DNA of 42,761 bases from Chloroflexota bacterium. Its GTDB lineage: Bacteria > Chloroflexota > Limnocylindria > Limnocylindrales > CSP1-4. A program made the translations under genes and the position numbers. Shown here one piece after another: positions 14,768 to 23,341 of this stretch (position 1 is the first letter of the stretch; each line of letters starts with the position of its first letter). The stretch spans positions 1-42,761 of the forward strand of contig PMBG01000045.1 of the NCBI GenBank assembly GCA_003153755.1. The letters run 5' to 3'. The notes under the pieces were generated by a model that was not told the origin of the DNA, made no database searches, and saw nothing but the letters and a program-made list of their open reading frames with translations.

Positions 14768-16371
14768 GCGGACCGATCGCGCGCCTGGAGCACCTCACCT
14801 ACTGGTACCCGAACGCGGCCTCGCCGGCCCTGCGCGACGTGACCCTCGAGATCGAGCCCGGGCTCACGCTCGTCGCCGGTGGCTCGGGCGGCGGCAAGTC
14901 CACGTTGCTACGCGTATTCGACGGGCTGGTGCCGCAGTTCCACGGTGGCCGCATATCCGGCTCGGCGATCGTCGCCGGACTCGACGCGTTTCGGACACCG
15001 ATACCGAGGCTCGCACGGCACGCGGGTCTCGTCTTCCAGGATGTGGAGACGCAGTCGGTCTACGGCACCGTCGAGCGCGAGATCGCCTTCGGGCTCGAGA
15101 ACGCGGGTATGGCCCGGCCCGAAATGCACGACCGCGTCGACGAGGCGCTGCACCTGCTGGGCATCGAGAAGCTGCGCGTTCGGCGCCTGGCAACGCTGTC
15201 CGGGGGCGAGCGGCAGCGTGTCCAGCTTGCCGCGGTGCTGGCACTCCGACCGCAGCTCGTGGCGCTCGACGAGCCCACGTCGCAGCTGGATCGCGAAGGC
15301 GCGGATGCCGTGCTGGCCGCGTGCCTGAGCCTTGCGACACGAGGACGCTCGGTGCTGCTCGCGGAGCACCGGCTCGAGCAGGTGCTCCCCGCGGCCGACC
15401 GGTTGCTGTTGATGGAGAACGGCAGTGCGCTGGGGCCGGGTCCGGTCCGCGAGCTGGCGGCGCGCCTCGCGAGTCCCCCGCCGCTGCTGGAGCTCGCGAT
15501 ACGGGCGGGATGGATGCCGCTACCGCTGACCGTGGAGGAAGCGGCGAACTCGGTCTCGCGCGATCTAAACCTCAGCCATCCCGCCGCCCGGTCCGTGCCG
15601 CGTGGCACCGGGGACGAGCCTGCCTGGGAGGCGCGAGACCTGACCGTCGGCCCCGCGGCGGATCCGGTCCTGGAGGGCTTCTCGTTCGCGGCCGCTCAGG
15701 GCGAGGTCGTCGCGATAGTCGGAGCGAATGGATCGGGCAAGACGACGCTCCTCCGGACGCTCGCCGGACTGCTGCCGCCGCTCTCCGGCACCGTGCAGAG
15801 GCATGGAGGCCGTGCCGGCTACGTGCCGCAGAACCCCGCTTCGATGCTCCATCTCCCCACGCTCAGGGCGGAGGTGGAACTCACAGTCCGCCGCCTTGGC
15901 GTGACCACAGCCGCCGAAGCCGGCACCGACACCGCGGACGGAGTCCTCGCCGATTTCGGCCTTGCGGACCTCGCCGGCAGATACCCGCGCGACCTCTCGT
16001 CGGGTGAGCGTCAGCGCGGGGCGATCGCGGCGACGCTTGCCGGCCGTCCCGATTTCGCGTTGCTCGACGAGCCCACGCGCGGCATGGATCTCGCGGCCCG
16101 CCGATCGCTCGGCGCCTACATTCGGCGCTTCAGCGCGCGGCCGTCGTCGGTCGTGATTGCCACACACGACATCGATCTTGCCGCCGAGGTCGCGGACCGT
16201 GTCGTTCTCCTGAAGGACGGCCGGGCCGTGGACCTGGGTCCGCCGGAGGTCGCGTTCGCGGCCGGGTCGGAGTGGGTGACGCAGATCGGACGTCTGTTCC
16301 CCGGCGGTCCGGTCACGGTCGGCGGAGCGCTGAGCGCGCTCGACCGAGACATCGCGCGAGGGCGGAGATGA
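14764..16371 (+). CDS. ecfA: Fused ECF ATPase (EcfA-EcfA')
   Basis: 535 residues with two complete ABC ATPase domains in one chain. Domain 1: Walker A GGSGGGKST (about 39-47), Q-loop FQDVETQ, signature LSGGERQR, Walker B LVALDEPTS, switch His in LLAEHRLEQ. Domain 2: Walker A GANGSGKTT (about 320-328), Q-loop YVPQNP, signature LSSGERQR, Walker B FALLDEPTRG, switch His in VIATHDID. Both sites look competent. It powers the ECF transporter from the cytoplasmic face. A fused pair is known in many actinobacterial and Chloroflexota ECF systems. Start and stop overlap its neighbours by 4 bases. Confidence 0.95.
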   Translation: MSGPIARLEHLTYWYPNAASPALRDVTLEIEPGLTLVAGGSGGGKSTLLRVFDGLVPQFHGGRISGSAIVAGLDAFRTPIPRLARHAGLVFQDVETQSVYGTVEREIAFGLENAGMARPEMHDRVDEALHLLGIEKLRVRRLATLSGGERQRVQLAAVLALRPQLVALDEPTSQLDREGADAVLAACLSLATRGRSVLLAEHRLEQVLPAADRLLLMENGSALGPGPVRELAARLASPPPLLELAIRAGWMPLPLTVEEAANSVSRDLNLSHPAARSVPRGTGDEPAWEARDLTVGPAADPVLEGFSFAAAQGEVVAIVGANGSGKTTLLRTLAGLLPPLSGTVQRHGGRAGYVPQNPASMLHLPTLRAEVELTVRRLGVTTAAEAGTDTADGVLADFGLADLAGRYPRDLSSGERQRGAIAATLAGRPDFALLDEPTRGMDLAARRSLGAYIRRFSARPSSVVIATHDIDLAAEVADRVVLLKDGRAVDLGPPEVAFAAGSEWVTQIGRLFPGGPVTVGGALSALDRDIARGRR

Positions 16372-17135
16372 GACTCCTCGCTACGTCCCTGGTCGGGGCG
16401 GCGCTCTTCCTGTGGCCGTTCCTGGGTTCCGGGCTTCCGGCGGAGACCCCGGCGCTGGCGATGACGATCGGGGCCGTTGCCATGCTGGTGGCAATGGAGA
16501 CGGGCTCGCGACGTCTTGACTCGGGCCGGCTGGCCCTGCTCGCCGCGCTCGCTGCCGTGGACGCGGCTTTGAGGCTGGCGATGGTCAATGGCGTAGGCGG
16601 CTTCAGCCCCATCTTCTTCCTGGTTATTGCCGCGGGTTACGAGTTCGGGCCAAGCTACGGCTTCCTCGTTGGGTCGTTCGCCCTGCTGGTATCCGCCCTG
16701 GTCACGGGCGGCGTGGGTCCGTGGCTGCCGTACGAGACATTCGCCGTCGGCTGGGTGGGCGTTGCGGCCGGCGTTACAGGGCAAGTCGTCCGACGCGTGC
16801 GTCCGGCGCGGGTCGGCTGGCTCCCAAATCGCGTCGACATCGGCGTGCTGGTGGCCGTCGCCATCGTGACCGGTTTCGCCTACGGAGCCCTGACCGACAT
16901 TTACGGCTGGGTGGCCTTCTACCGCGGCGTTGAGAACATCGGCTGGATCCCGGGGCTGTCGGCCGGGGAGACGCTCTCGCGGTACGTCCGCTACTACGCC
17001 CTGACGTCGGTTGCCTGGGATGCGTTCAGGGCCGTCGGCGATGCGCTCGTGGTCCTGGCATTCGGTACGCCCGTGCTTGCGGCGCTCGGCCGGCTGCGCG
17101 CCCGTCTCGGTTACGAGATCGTCGCGGACTCCTGA
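16368..17135 (+). CDS. ECF transporter S component (substrate-specific), probably cobalamin
   Basis: 255 residues, about 6 TM helices, last gene of the B12-riboswitch operon. The central GGFSPIFFLVIAAGYEFGPS and FLVGSFALLVSALVTGG segments are typical of S components in ECF operons, with the small-residue packing that lets the S component bind EcfT. The helices after PWLPYETFAVGWVGV are followed by an Arg-rich cytoplasmic loop. Specificity for cobalamin is inferred from the riboswitch and neighbouring capture proteins; sequence alone does not place it with certainty in the CbrT group. Its last 25 bases overlap the 3' end of the convergent glycosyltransferase gene. Confidence 0.88.
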   Translation: MRLLATSLVGAALFLWPFLGSGLPAETPALAMTIGAVAMLVAMETGSRRLDSGRLALLAALAAVDAALRLAMVNGVGGFSPIFFLVIAAGYEFGPSYGFLVGSFALLVSALVTGGVGPWLPYETFAVGWVGVAAGVTGQVVRRVRPARVGWLPNRVDIGVLVAVAIVTGFAYGALTDIYGWVAFYRGVENIGWIPGLSAGETLSRYVRYYALTSVAWDAFRAVGDALVVLAFGTPVLAALGRLRARLGYEIVADS

Positions 17136-18448
17136 GCGGCCGCGGGATCGGCGGCACGCCACAACCGACGGACAAAGAGGATCCACAAGGCCAGCAGCCC
17201 GTACAGCGACGACGACCAGGCCAGCGTCACCACGGCCGAGAGTGGTCCTGCGGCGGGTGGCTCGACGGCCCAAACGGCGGCCCATGCCACGGCGCAGCCG
17301 AACCACGTCACGAGGAGCGCGAGGTCGATCCGGCCGAGCCGTCCCGGGTGCAGATCGGGCGCCTCCACCGCCAGCAGCAGTCCGGCGCACAGGAGCGTGG
17401 CCGATTCGTTCCAGAAGCTGTTCTTCGGGGCGCCGATCGTGCCGGCTACCAGCGCCAGGCCCAGACCAAGCGCCAGACCCCGCCGCGTGCCCAGGCGATC
17501 GCGCGCGCCCCAGAGCACCCACAGGGTCGCGACACCGAAAGCGGCGGTGAGACCGAGCATGAGCGCCCTCGGGTCGAGCGCTCCCGGGACGATCGCCACG
17601 GACCTGTCCGTGGCCAGCACGAGCCGGCTCACGAATCCGTTGATCGACTGGTTCGTGTAGAAGGCATCCGTGTCGAAGAGCGAGGACAGGCCGCCGCTCC
17701 CGGAGGCCGCCCACGGTGCAAGGGCTGTGGCGAGAGCCAGCGCGCCGGCCGCGCCGGCCAGGATCCCGCCCGCCGCCCGGAACCTCCGCCCGAGCATGAG
17801 CGGCACCACCAGTGCGCCGGGGAAGAGCTTCACGATGGCGGCGACACCCAGGACGACGCCCCCCGCCGCCTGCCGGCCGCGGCCGCTTCCGTCGAGTGCC
17901 AGGGCCGTGCCGAGGGCCAGCAGCGGGAACAGGATGAGGTTCGCCTGGCCCATCGCCACCGTGCCGTAGACCGGCGGGTACACCCCCGCGGCCAGGGCGA
18001 GAAGGAGACGCCGGCGGCCGAGCAGTGGATCGGCTCCATGAGCCCAAACGATCCAGCCGGCAACCGACACTCCGAACGCCGCGATCGACAGCGCGTTGAA
18101 GAGGACCACCGATTCTTCGAACGGCAGCGCCCCGAACGGGACCATCGCCACCGCGAAGGGAAGCGGGTACGAATACCCGCCGCCGAGCAGGAACGTCAGA
18201 TGCTCGCGAGTGGCGAGATCGGCAAGCGCCTGCGCGTCGTAAGGGGAGTGGCCCTGCAACACGAGGCGGCCGGCAAGCCAGTAGTCGTGGAAGTCGTTGG
18301 GGCCGAGGTGAAGGATGAAGGCCCAGAACATCCAGCCGGCGATGGGCACGATCGCGGCGGCCGCGGACAGACGGAGGATCTCGGCGGCGTGACGCTTCGC
18401 ATGAGCGCCCTGCCGCGCGGCGGATAGTCGTGTCGGAGCCGTTCGCAC
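17111..18448 (-). CDS. Polytopic membrane glycosyltransferase, GT87-like (DUF2029)
   Basis: 445 residues from a GTG start, with about 10 hydrophobic helices. The N-terminal loop after helix 1 has GPNDFHDYWLAGRLVLQG, then SPYD; the acidic pair in this first extracytoplasmic loop is the hallmark of GT-C enzymes such as GT87 polyprenyl-phosphate-mannose alpha-mannosyltransferases. A later motif GVYPPVYGTVAMGQANLILF fits the same family (conserved GQ-N). It would transfer a sugar from a polyprenyl-phosphate donor to a surface glycan or lipid. It stands alone, so the acceptor is unknown. It is convergent with, and overlaps, the S-component gene. Confidence 0.85.
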   Translation of the reverse strand: MRTAPTRLSAARQGAHAKRHAAEILRLSAAAAIVPIAGWMFWAFILHLGPNDFHDYWLAGRLVLQGHSPYDAQALADLATREHLTFLLGGGYSYPLPFAVAMVPFGALPFEESVVLFNALSIAAFGVSVAGWIVWAHGADPLLGRRRLLLALAAGVYPPVYGTVAMGQANLILFPLLALGTALALDGSGRGRQAAGGVVLGVAAIVKLFPGALVVPLMLGRRFRAAGGILAGAAGALALATALAPWAASGSGGLSSLFDTDAFYTNQSINGFVSRLVLATDRSVAIVPGALDPRALMLGLTAAFGVATLWVLWGARDRLGTRRGLALGLGLALVAGTIGAPKNSFWNESATLLCAGLLLAVEAPDLHPGRLGRIDLALLVTWFGCAVAWAAVWAVEPPAAGPLSAVVTLAWSSSLYGLLALWILFVRRLWRAADPAAAQESATIS

Positions 18449-18510
18449 AGTCGAGACATCGTGACATCTCCGGGCGCGTACGTTCCGGCAGCCGCGTCTC
18501 GTTCGCGGGA

Positions 18511-19479
18511 TCAGTCGCGGCCGGCCGTCCCGGAGTCGGGCACGGTGGACTGTCGGATGACGAGTTCGGTGGGGAATATCACCTGCGTCGGGGTTCCACC
18601 CGGCTCGTCCATCTCGTGAAGCATGACGTTGACGGTCTCGCGGCCGATCCTGTCGATGTGCTGTCGGATGCTGGACAGCGGCGGATCGGAGACGCTGGCA
18701 GTCCGGGAATCGTCGAAGCCGATGACCGCCACGTCTTCCGGAATCCGCTTCCTGGCCTGGCGCAGGACGCCGAGCGCGGCCACGGCCATGGAGTCCGATG
18801 CCGCAAAGACTGCGTCCACGTCGGGATGATTCAGGAGGAGCCGCTCCATTGCCATGTGCGCTCGCTCGGGAAGGTAGTCCGCCACTTCCTCGAGTGTGGG
18901 GTCCAGGTGGATGCCCGCCGCGGTCAATGCATCGCGATAACCCAGTCGGCGGTCGATGGCGTCCACCTGGTCGAGCAGGCCCGAGATGACGGCGATCCTT
19001 CTTCGGCCGATGGAAAGCAGATGCTCAACGGCGAGCTGGGCGCCGTGACGGTTGTCGCTGTCCACGTAGCTGATCACCATCCCGCGCGGCGGAGTCCCGC
19101 GGAGGACAACAGACACGCCTGCATCCCTGAGCCGTTCCGGCAGCGAGTGGCTTCCGTCCGGGTTGACCAGAATAACCCCGCTTACGTGCCCGCCGAGCAG
19201 GTACTCCTGGGCTGCGGTCACCTCGTCTGGAGTCTGCGGCGTGATCATCACCGGCAGCAGTGAGTACTCGGCCAACGCCGCGTTCATGCTGCGCAGCAGC
19301 TCCGAGAAGAACTGGTCGCCGTAGACTCGGTCCGTTGGCGCGGTGACCACGAGGGCGACCGATCGGGTCGCGGCGGTGCCGGGTCCGATGCGTGCGGGGG
19401 TGCGATCGGCATCCGCGCCATCGACATTGACGAGGGGCGCGTCGCACGGGAGTCCGTTCCGGCGCATCTGCTCAGTCAA
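18511..19479 (-). CDS. LacI/GalR-type ligand-binding protein lacking the DNA-binding domain
   Basis: 322 residues from the TTG at 19479, chosen because GGAGG lies 7 bases upstream; an internal ATG at 19465-19467 has no ribosome site. From about residue 40 the chain is a full type-I periplasmic-binding-like domain of LacI regulators: SVALVVTAP, GVILVNPDGS, DNRHGAQLAVEHLLSIGRRRIAVISG, GYRDALTAAGI, DAVFAASDSMAVAALGVL, VAVIGFDDS, PLSSIRQHIDRIGRETV. The usual N-terminal helix-turn-helix (about 55 residues, T-DVA--AGVS-TTVSR) is missing, and no such sequence is found in any frame just upstream. No signal peptide is present. It may be a co-regulator, a sugar-sensing remnant, or carry a diverged DNA-binding N-terminus. 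Confidence 0.85.
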   Translation of the reverse strand: MTEQMRRNGLPCDAPLVNVDGADADRTPARIGPGTAATRSVALVVTAPTDRVYGDQFFSELLRSMNAALAEYSLLPVMITPQTPDEVTAAQEYLLGGHVSGVILVNPDGSHSLPERLRDAGVSVVLRGTPPRGMVISYVDSDNRHGAQLAVEHLLSIGRRRIAVISGLLDQVDAIDRRLGYRDALTAAGIHLDPTLEEVADYLPERAHMAMERLLLNHPDVDAVFAASDSMAVAALGVLRQARKRIPEDVAVIGFDDSRTASVSDPPLSSIRQHIDRIGRETVNVMLHEMDEPGGTPTQVIFPTELVIRQSTVPDSGTAGRD

Positions 19480-19850
19480 ACGTCGACCTCCGATCGAATC
19501 CTGGTCGACCTCCTACCGGAAGGCCTCCGGAGGAGTAGTCGGCAGATCGGAGCCCAAGCCGAGGCCCCCGCAGCGCCCTCGATGCCGTGTCCCCGAATCC
19601 GTCCCGGGAGCGAGGGGCTGTGCGGTGGTTGGGGCTGTTGGCTGGGGCGCAACGCGGAGGGGAATGCGCTGCGCCCCACGACTTAGATAGTCGAATGACT
19701 GGCTGACAAAAGCCTGAAACTCGGCGGCCGGGAGTGGGACGTAGCGCGACGCGATCCACCAGGTCCCCGCCGCGTCTGGACAGAGAGGTCCCTGCCGGTC
19801 ATGCTGCGTTCGGGGTCCGTCACGACAGTATCTGGAGGCCCGAGCTCCCA
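19480..19850. other. Divergent intergenic region
   Basis: 371 bases between the LacI-like gene (minus) and the hybrid kinase (plus). An AT-richer patch at about 19681-19715 contains AGTCGAATGACT, a short inverted repeat (AGTC/GACT), and may hold a promoter or operator. Open frames across it in both directions show no family pattern. The kinase frame is open back to 19734, so its start could be earlier. Confidence 0.4.
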
Positions 19851-21983
19851 GTGAGCGCGAGTCCGGAAGCGTCCCGCAATCTGGCAGCGCCTGTGCCCGA
19901 CCGTGCAACGCGTCGTGCCGCGCGGGTGCTTGCGGTGGCCGTCGCGATCGCGATCCCCATCGCGTGCCTGCTTCAGCTCGCCTTTCTCCCTAGCGCGCTC
20001 AGTGAGAAGGCGCCCCTCCTGACGATCATCATCGGGGCGTCTTGCGCGTGCGCTCTCGTCTTCGTAGGTGTACGGGGATCGTGGCGGACGCTCGCGATTC
20101 CGGCCGTGGTTGTGATAGATGCGGGCGCGATACTCGCCGGTGGCGTGCTTCCGCTCGGCCTGGACATTGCGGTGTCCGTGCCCATCCTCGGCGCGATACT
20201 CGTGGTGTCGATCCTCGACGGCTGGCCGATGCGTATCGCGCTCGCGAGCTCCTGGTTGTCGGGCGTGGTCGGAGCGTGGCTTGCTCGTTCGAGCCCGGAG
20301 GTCGCGTCCATCCCCAACGTGGCGCCGGTGCCGTTCGCGGTGGGGATGCTGGGCGTGGGCACTTTCCTGGGCTATCTGGTCCTCGCCTGGGCGGCCGGGC
20401 ACTGGAGGGCTTCGGTCGCGCAGAAGGAGGGCGCCGCCGAAGCTGCGCGATTGGCCGAGAGGACCGCGAGCACGGCGCTGGAGCGGCTGCGGACCACGGT
20501 CGAGAACTCCCCGCTACCAACGGTCACGCTGGATCGTGACGGGATCGTGGACTCCTGGAACCCGGCATCCGAACGTCTTCTCGGCTGGGCCGCCGGAGAA
20601 GTCATCGGGTCCCGCATCACGGAGATCGTGCCTGAGAACCTGCACCCGGCCGTCCGAGAGAGGCTCGCGCAGGCTGCGGACGGCCAGCTTCCGGGCCCCC
20701 GAAGCACCTCATTCCTTCACAAGAACGGCACCGAAGTCCGGGCCGAGGTCCACGATGCGCTCGAGCGCGACGGCGACGGCAACATCGTGGGGATCGTGGT
20801 CCAGTTCCTGGATCTCACCGAGCGCGAGTCGATCGCCGCCCGCCTGGTGGAGTCTCAGCGCCTCGAGGCGGTTGGTCAGCTCGCCGGCGGCGTGGCCCAT
20901 GACTTCAACAACAGCCTTACCGCCATCGCCGGGTTCGCGTCCCTGATCGCCTCCGGTGACAGCCCGGACCCGAGCGAGGATGCTCGAACGATCCTGACGG
21001 CAGCCGAGCACGCCGCCACCTTGACTCGCCAACTGCTGGCGTTCTCCCGCCGGGTGCCGCTGAATGCTCAACTCGTCGACCTGCGCGAATTCCTCATCGG
21101 GGTCGAGCCTCTGGTCCGGAGCCTGGTAGGCGAGACGATCCATGTGCGAATCGAGTCGGAGAGGTCACCGGAGCTCGCGGAGGTGGATCCGCCGAGCCTG
21201 GAGCAGGCGATACTCAACCTGACCGCCAACGCACGCGACGCCATGCCGCAGGGCGGCGAGTTGACTCTGGCCGTGCGGCGATACGCCAACTGCGTCGCCT
21301 CCGGCGAGGACGACCCCCAAGCTCACGTGGCGCTGGTCGCCTCGGACACCGGCACCGGGATCCCGGCAGGCTCGATCGACCATGTCTTCGAACCATTCTT
21401 CACAACCAAACCGCCGGGCAAGGGGACGGGATTGGGCCTCGCCATGGTCCATGGTTTTGTGGCCCAGTCGGGCGGGCACGTGGTCGTTAGTTCGCCGCCG
21501 GGCCAGGGTGCGACGTTCGAGCTTCACTTCCCCGCGGCGTCGGGCGTCGTGCCCGCGGCGTCCGGCCTCGGCGGGCCGATCGGCGGCACCGAATCGATTC
21601 TGTTCGTCGAGGATGACCCAGGCGTGGCGTCATTCGGGCTGGCGTGCCTGCGTCGTCTCGGGTACGACGTCACTCCCGCGATGAACGGCAGCGAAGCGAT
21701 CGTGCTGGCCTCGTCTCGAGAGCACCCGTTTGACCTGTTGTTCACCGACGTCGTAATCCCCGGCATGTCCGGGCCGGAACTCGCCGCGCTGATCCATCGC
21801 CACCACCCCGACACCGCCATCCTGTACTCGTCCGGATACGGTCCGGATCAGATCGGCGATACCGTCGCGGACGTGGACGCGCCGATGCTGGAGAAGCCCT
21901 ACTCGCTCGAAAGGTTGGCCTCGATGGTTCGGAAGTCGCTCGAGACCCGGCACAACGGCCGGGGCTCCACCCGTCCCGACTGA
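19851..21983 (+). CDS. Hybrid sensor histidine kinase (TM - PAS - HisKA - HATPase - REC)
   Basis: 710 residues from the GTG at 19851 (GGAGG 12 bases upstream); a GTG at 19734 is possible but adds only an Arg/Pro tail. Six or so TM helices (about 20-180) form a membrane sensor without a large outer domain. A PAS domain (about 215-330: ENSPLPTVTLDRDGIVDSWNPA) follows. The HisKA box has H350 in GGVAHDFNNSLTAI, then an HATPase domain with NLTANARDAMP, DTGTGIP and GTGLGLAMVHGF. A C-terminal receiver domain has FVEDDPG (about 586), phosphoacceptor D633 in FTDVVIPG and Lys in EKPYS. It probably phosphorylates its own receiver and needs a phosphotransfer partner not seen here. Confidence 0.9.
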   Translation: MSASPEASRNLAAPVPDRATRRAARVLAVAVAIAIPIACLLQLAFLPSALSEKAPLLTIIIGASCACALVFVGVRGSWRTLAIPAVVVIDAGAILAGGVLPLGLDIAVSVPILGAILVVSILDGWPMRIALASSWLSGVVGAWLARSSPEVASIPNVAPVPFAVGMLGVGTFLGYLVLAWAAGHWRASVAQKEGAAEAARLAERTASTALERLRTTVENSPLPTVTLDRDGIVDSWNPASERLLGWAAGEVIGSRITEIVPENLHPAVRERLAQAADGQLPGPRSTSFLHKNGTEVRAEVHDALERDGDGNIVGIVVQFLDLTERESIAARLVESQRLEAVGQLAGGVAHDFNNSLTAIAGFASLIASGDSPDPSEDARTILTAAEHAATLTRQLLAFSRRVPLNAQLVDLREFLIGVEPLVRSLVGETIHVRIESERSPELAEVDPPSLEQAILNLTANARDAMPQGGELTLAVRRYANCVASGEDDPQAHVALVASDTGTGIPAGSIDHVFEPFFTTKPPGKGTGLGLAMVHGFVAQSGGHVVVSSPPGQGATFELHFPAASGVVPAASGLGGPIGGTESILFVEDDPGVASFGLACLRRLGYDVTPAMNGSEAIVLASSREHPFDLLFTDVVIPGMSGPELAALIHRHHPDTAILYSSGYGPDQIGDTVADVDAPMLEKPYSLERLASMVRKSLETRHNGRGSTRPD

Positions 21984-22068
21984 CGGCCTCGATCAGGTTC
22001 GCCGCCCCACCCGGCAGATTTCGGTATCGTTCGGACCACACATAGCCGTCAGCTCAAGGAAGACACCC

Positions 22069-23274
22069 GTGTCGCTGCCCGTCCGATCCCTGACGCCCGC
22101 TCCCGCCGATCCGATCCTCGGACTCGCCGAGACCTTCAAAGCGGACCCCCGCCCCACGAAGGTCAACCTCTCGGTGGGCGTATACGTGGACGAAACCGGC
22201 ATAACTCCGGTGATCCCGTCGGTGCTCGAAGCCGAGCGCCGTTTGCTCGCGAAGGCGGGGCCCAAGGGTTACCTGCCGATCGACGGCCGTCCCACCTACA
22301 AGTCGGCCGTACGCGACCTCGTCTTCGGTCCCGACCACGAGATCGTGACCAATGCCCGGTCTGCCACTGCCCAGACGCCCGGGGGCACTGGTGCCTTGCG
22401 AGTGGCCGCGGACTTCCTGCTGCAAACCGGCTCCTCGCGCACGATCTGGCTGAGCGAGCCCACCTGGCCCAACCACCCGCAACTCTTCACGATGGCCGGG
22501 TTCACGCCGCGGACATATCCGTACCTGGATGACTCGGGGCGCAACGTGGATGTGAGCCGGATGCTCGCGGGTCTCCGCGGCGCCGCCTCGGGCGATGTGG
22601 TCCTCCTCCACGGCTCGTGCCACAACCCGAGCGGCGTGGACCCGGATCCGCGGACCTGGGCGGAAATCGGCCAGGTCGTTGTCGAGCGTGAACTCGTGCC
22701 GATCGTAGATTTCGCTTATCAGGGATTCGGCCACGGACTGCGCGAGGATGCCGACTGGCTCGACGGCCTGGCACAGCCGGGGCTCGAGTTCCTCGTCTGC
22801 TCGAGCTACTCGAAGAACTTCGCGCTGTACAACGAGCGAGTAGGCGCGCTGACGGTCGTGGCCGCCGACTCGGCGCGCGCCGCCTCGGCTCTGAGCCATG
22901 TGAAGATCGCCATCCGGTCCAACTACTCCAACCCACCGGCCCACGGCGCCGACATCGTGGATACGATCCTCAACGATCCAGATCTGCGGGCCCAGTGGGA
23001 AGTAGACCTTGCCGGGATGAGAAACAGGATCCTCGCGAACCGGGCGGCCCTGGTGGACGCCCTCGTCGCAGCCGACGTCCCGGGTAACTGGGAGCCGATC
23101 CGCCGGCAGCGCGGTATGTTCGCCCTCCTTGGCCTGGGCGCGGACCAGGTGGCGCGCCTGCGCGACGAGTTCGGCGTATACGTGGTCAGCAGAGGCCGGG
23201 TAAACGTCGCCGGGTTCTCGGCCGCGAACCTGCCGACCGTGGTCGCGGCGGTGAAGGCGGTCATTACCGGCTAG
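22069..23274 (+). CDS. Aspartate/aromatic aminotransferase (class I, TyrB/AspC-like)
   Basis: 401 residues from a GTG with AAGGAAG upstream. This is the subgroup Ia/TyrB branch: PADPILGLAETFKADPRPTKVNLSVGVY at the N-terminus, quoted in part; TPGGTGALRVAADFL; the pocket Trp in SEPTWPNHP; HGSCHNPSGVDP; DFAYQGFGHG; the PLP Schiff-base Lys in SYSKNFALYNERVG; and the substrate-carboxylate Arg near the end (SRGRVNVAGFS). It moves amino groups between aspartate or aromatic amino acids and 2-oxoglutarate. With alanine dehydrogenase and malic enzyme nearby it fits amino-acid/C4-acid interconversion. Exact substrate preference cannot be read. Confidence 0.93.
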   Translation: MSLPVRSLTPAPADPILGLAETFKADPRPTKVNLSVGVYVDETGITPVIPSVLEAERRLLAKAGPKGYLPIDGRPTYKSAVRDLVFGPDHEIVTNARSATAQTPGGTGALRVAADFLLQTGSSRTIWLSEPTWPNHPQLFTMAGFTPRTYPYLDDSGRNVDVSRMLAGLRGAASGDVVLLHGSCHNPSGVDPDPRTWAEIGQVVVERELVPIVDFAYQGFGHGLREDADWLDGLAQPGLEFLVCSSYSKNFALYNERVGALTVVAADSARAASALSHVKIAIRSNYSNPPAHGADIVDTILNDPDLRAQWEVDLAGMRNRILANRAALVDALVAADVPGNWEPIRRQRGMFALLGLGADQVARLRDEFGVYVVSRGRVNVAGFSAANLPTVVAAVKAVITG

Positions 23275-23341
23275 GCGGAACCAGGACTCGCCTGCGGGCG
23301 TCGATAGGGGCATGATTGCCACATCGCAACTGGGGACGACA

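Noticed and set aside
19513-19908. Minus-strand frame of 131 codons between LacI-like gene and kinase
   Set aside because: A short part looks protein-like, but it overlaps the kinase N-terminus, has no ribosome site and matches no family I know.
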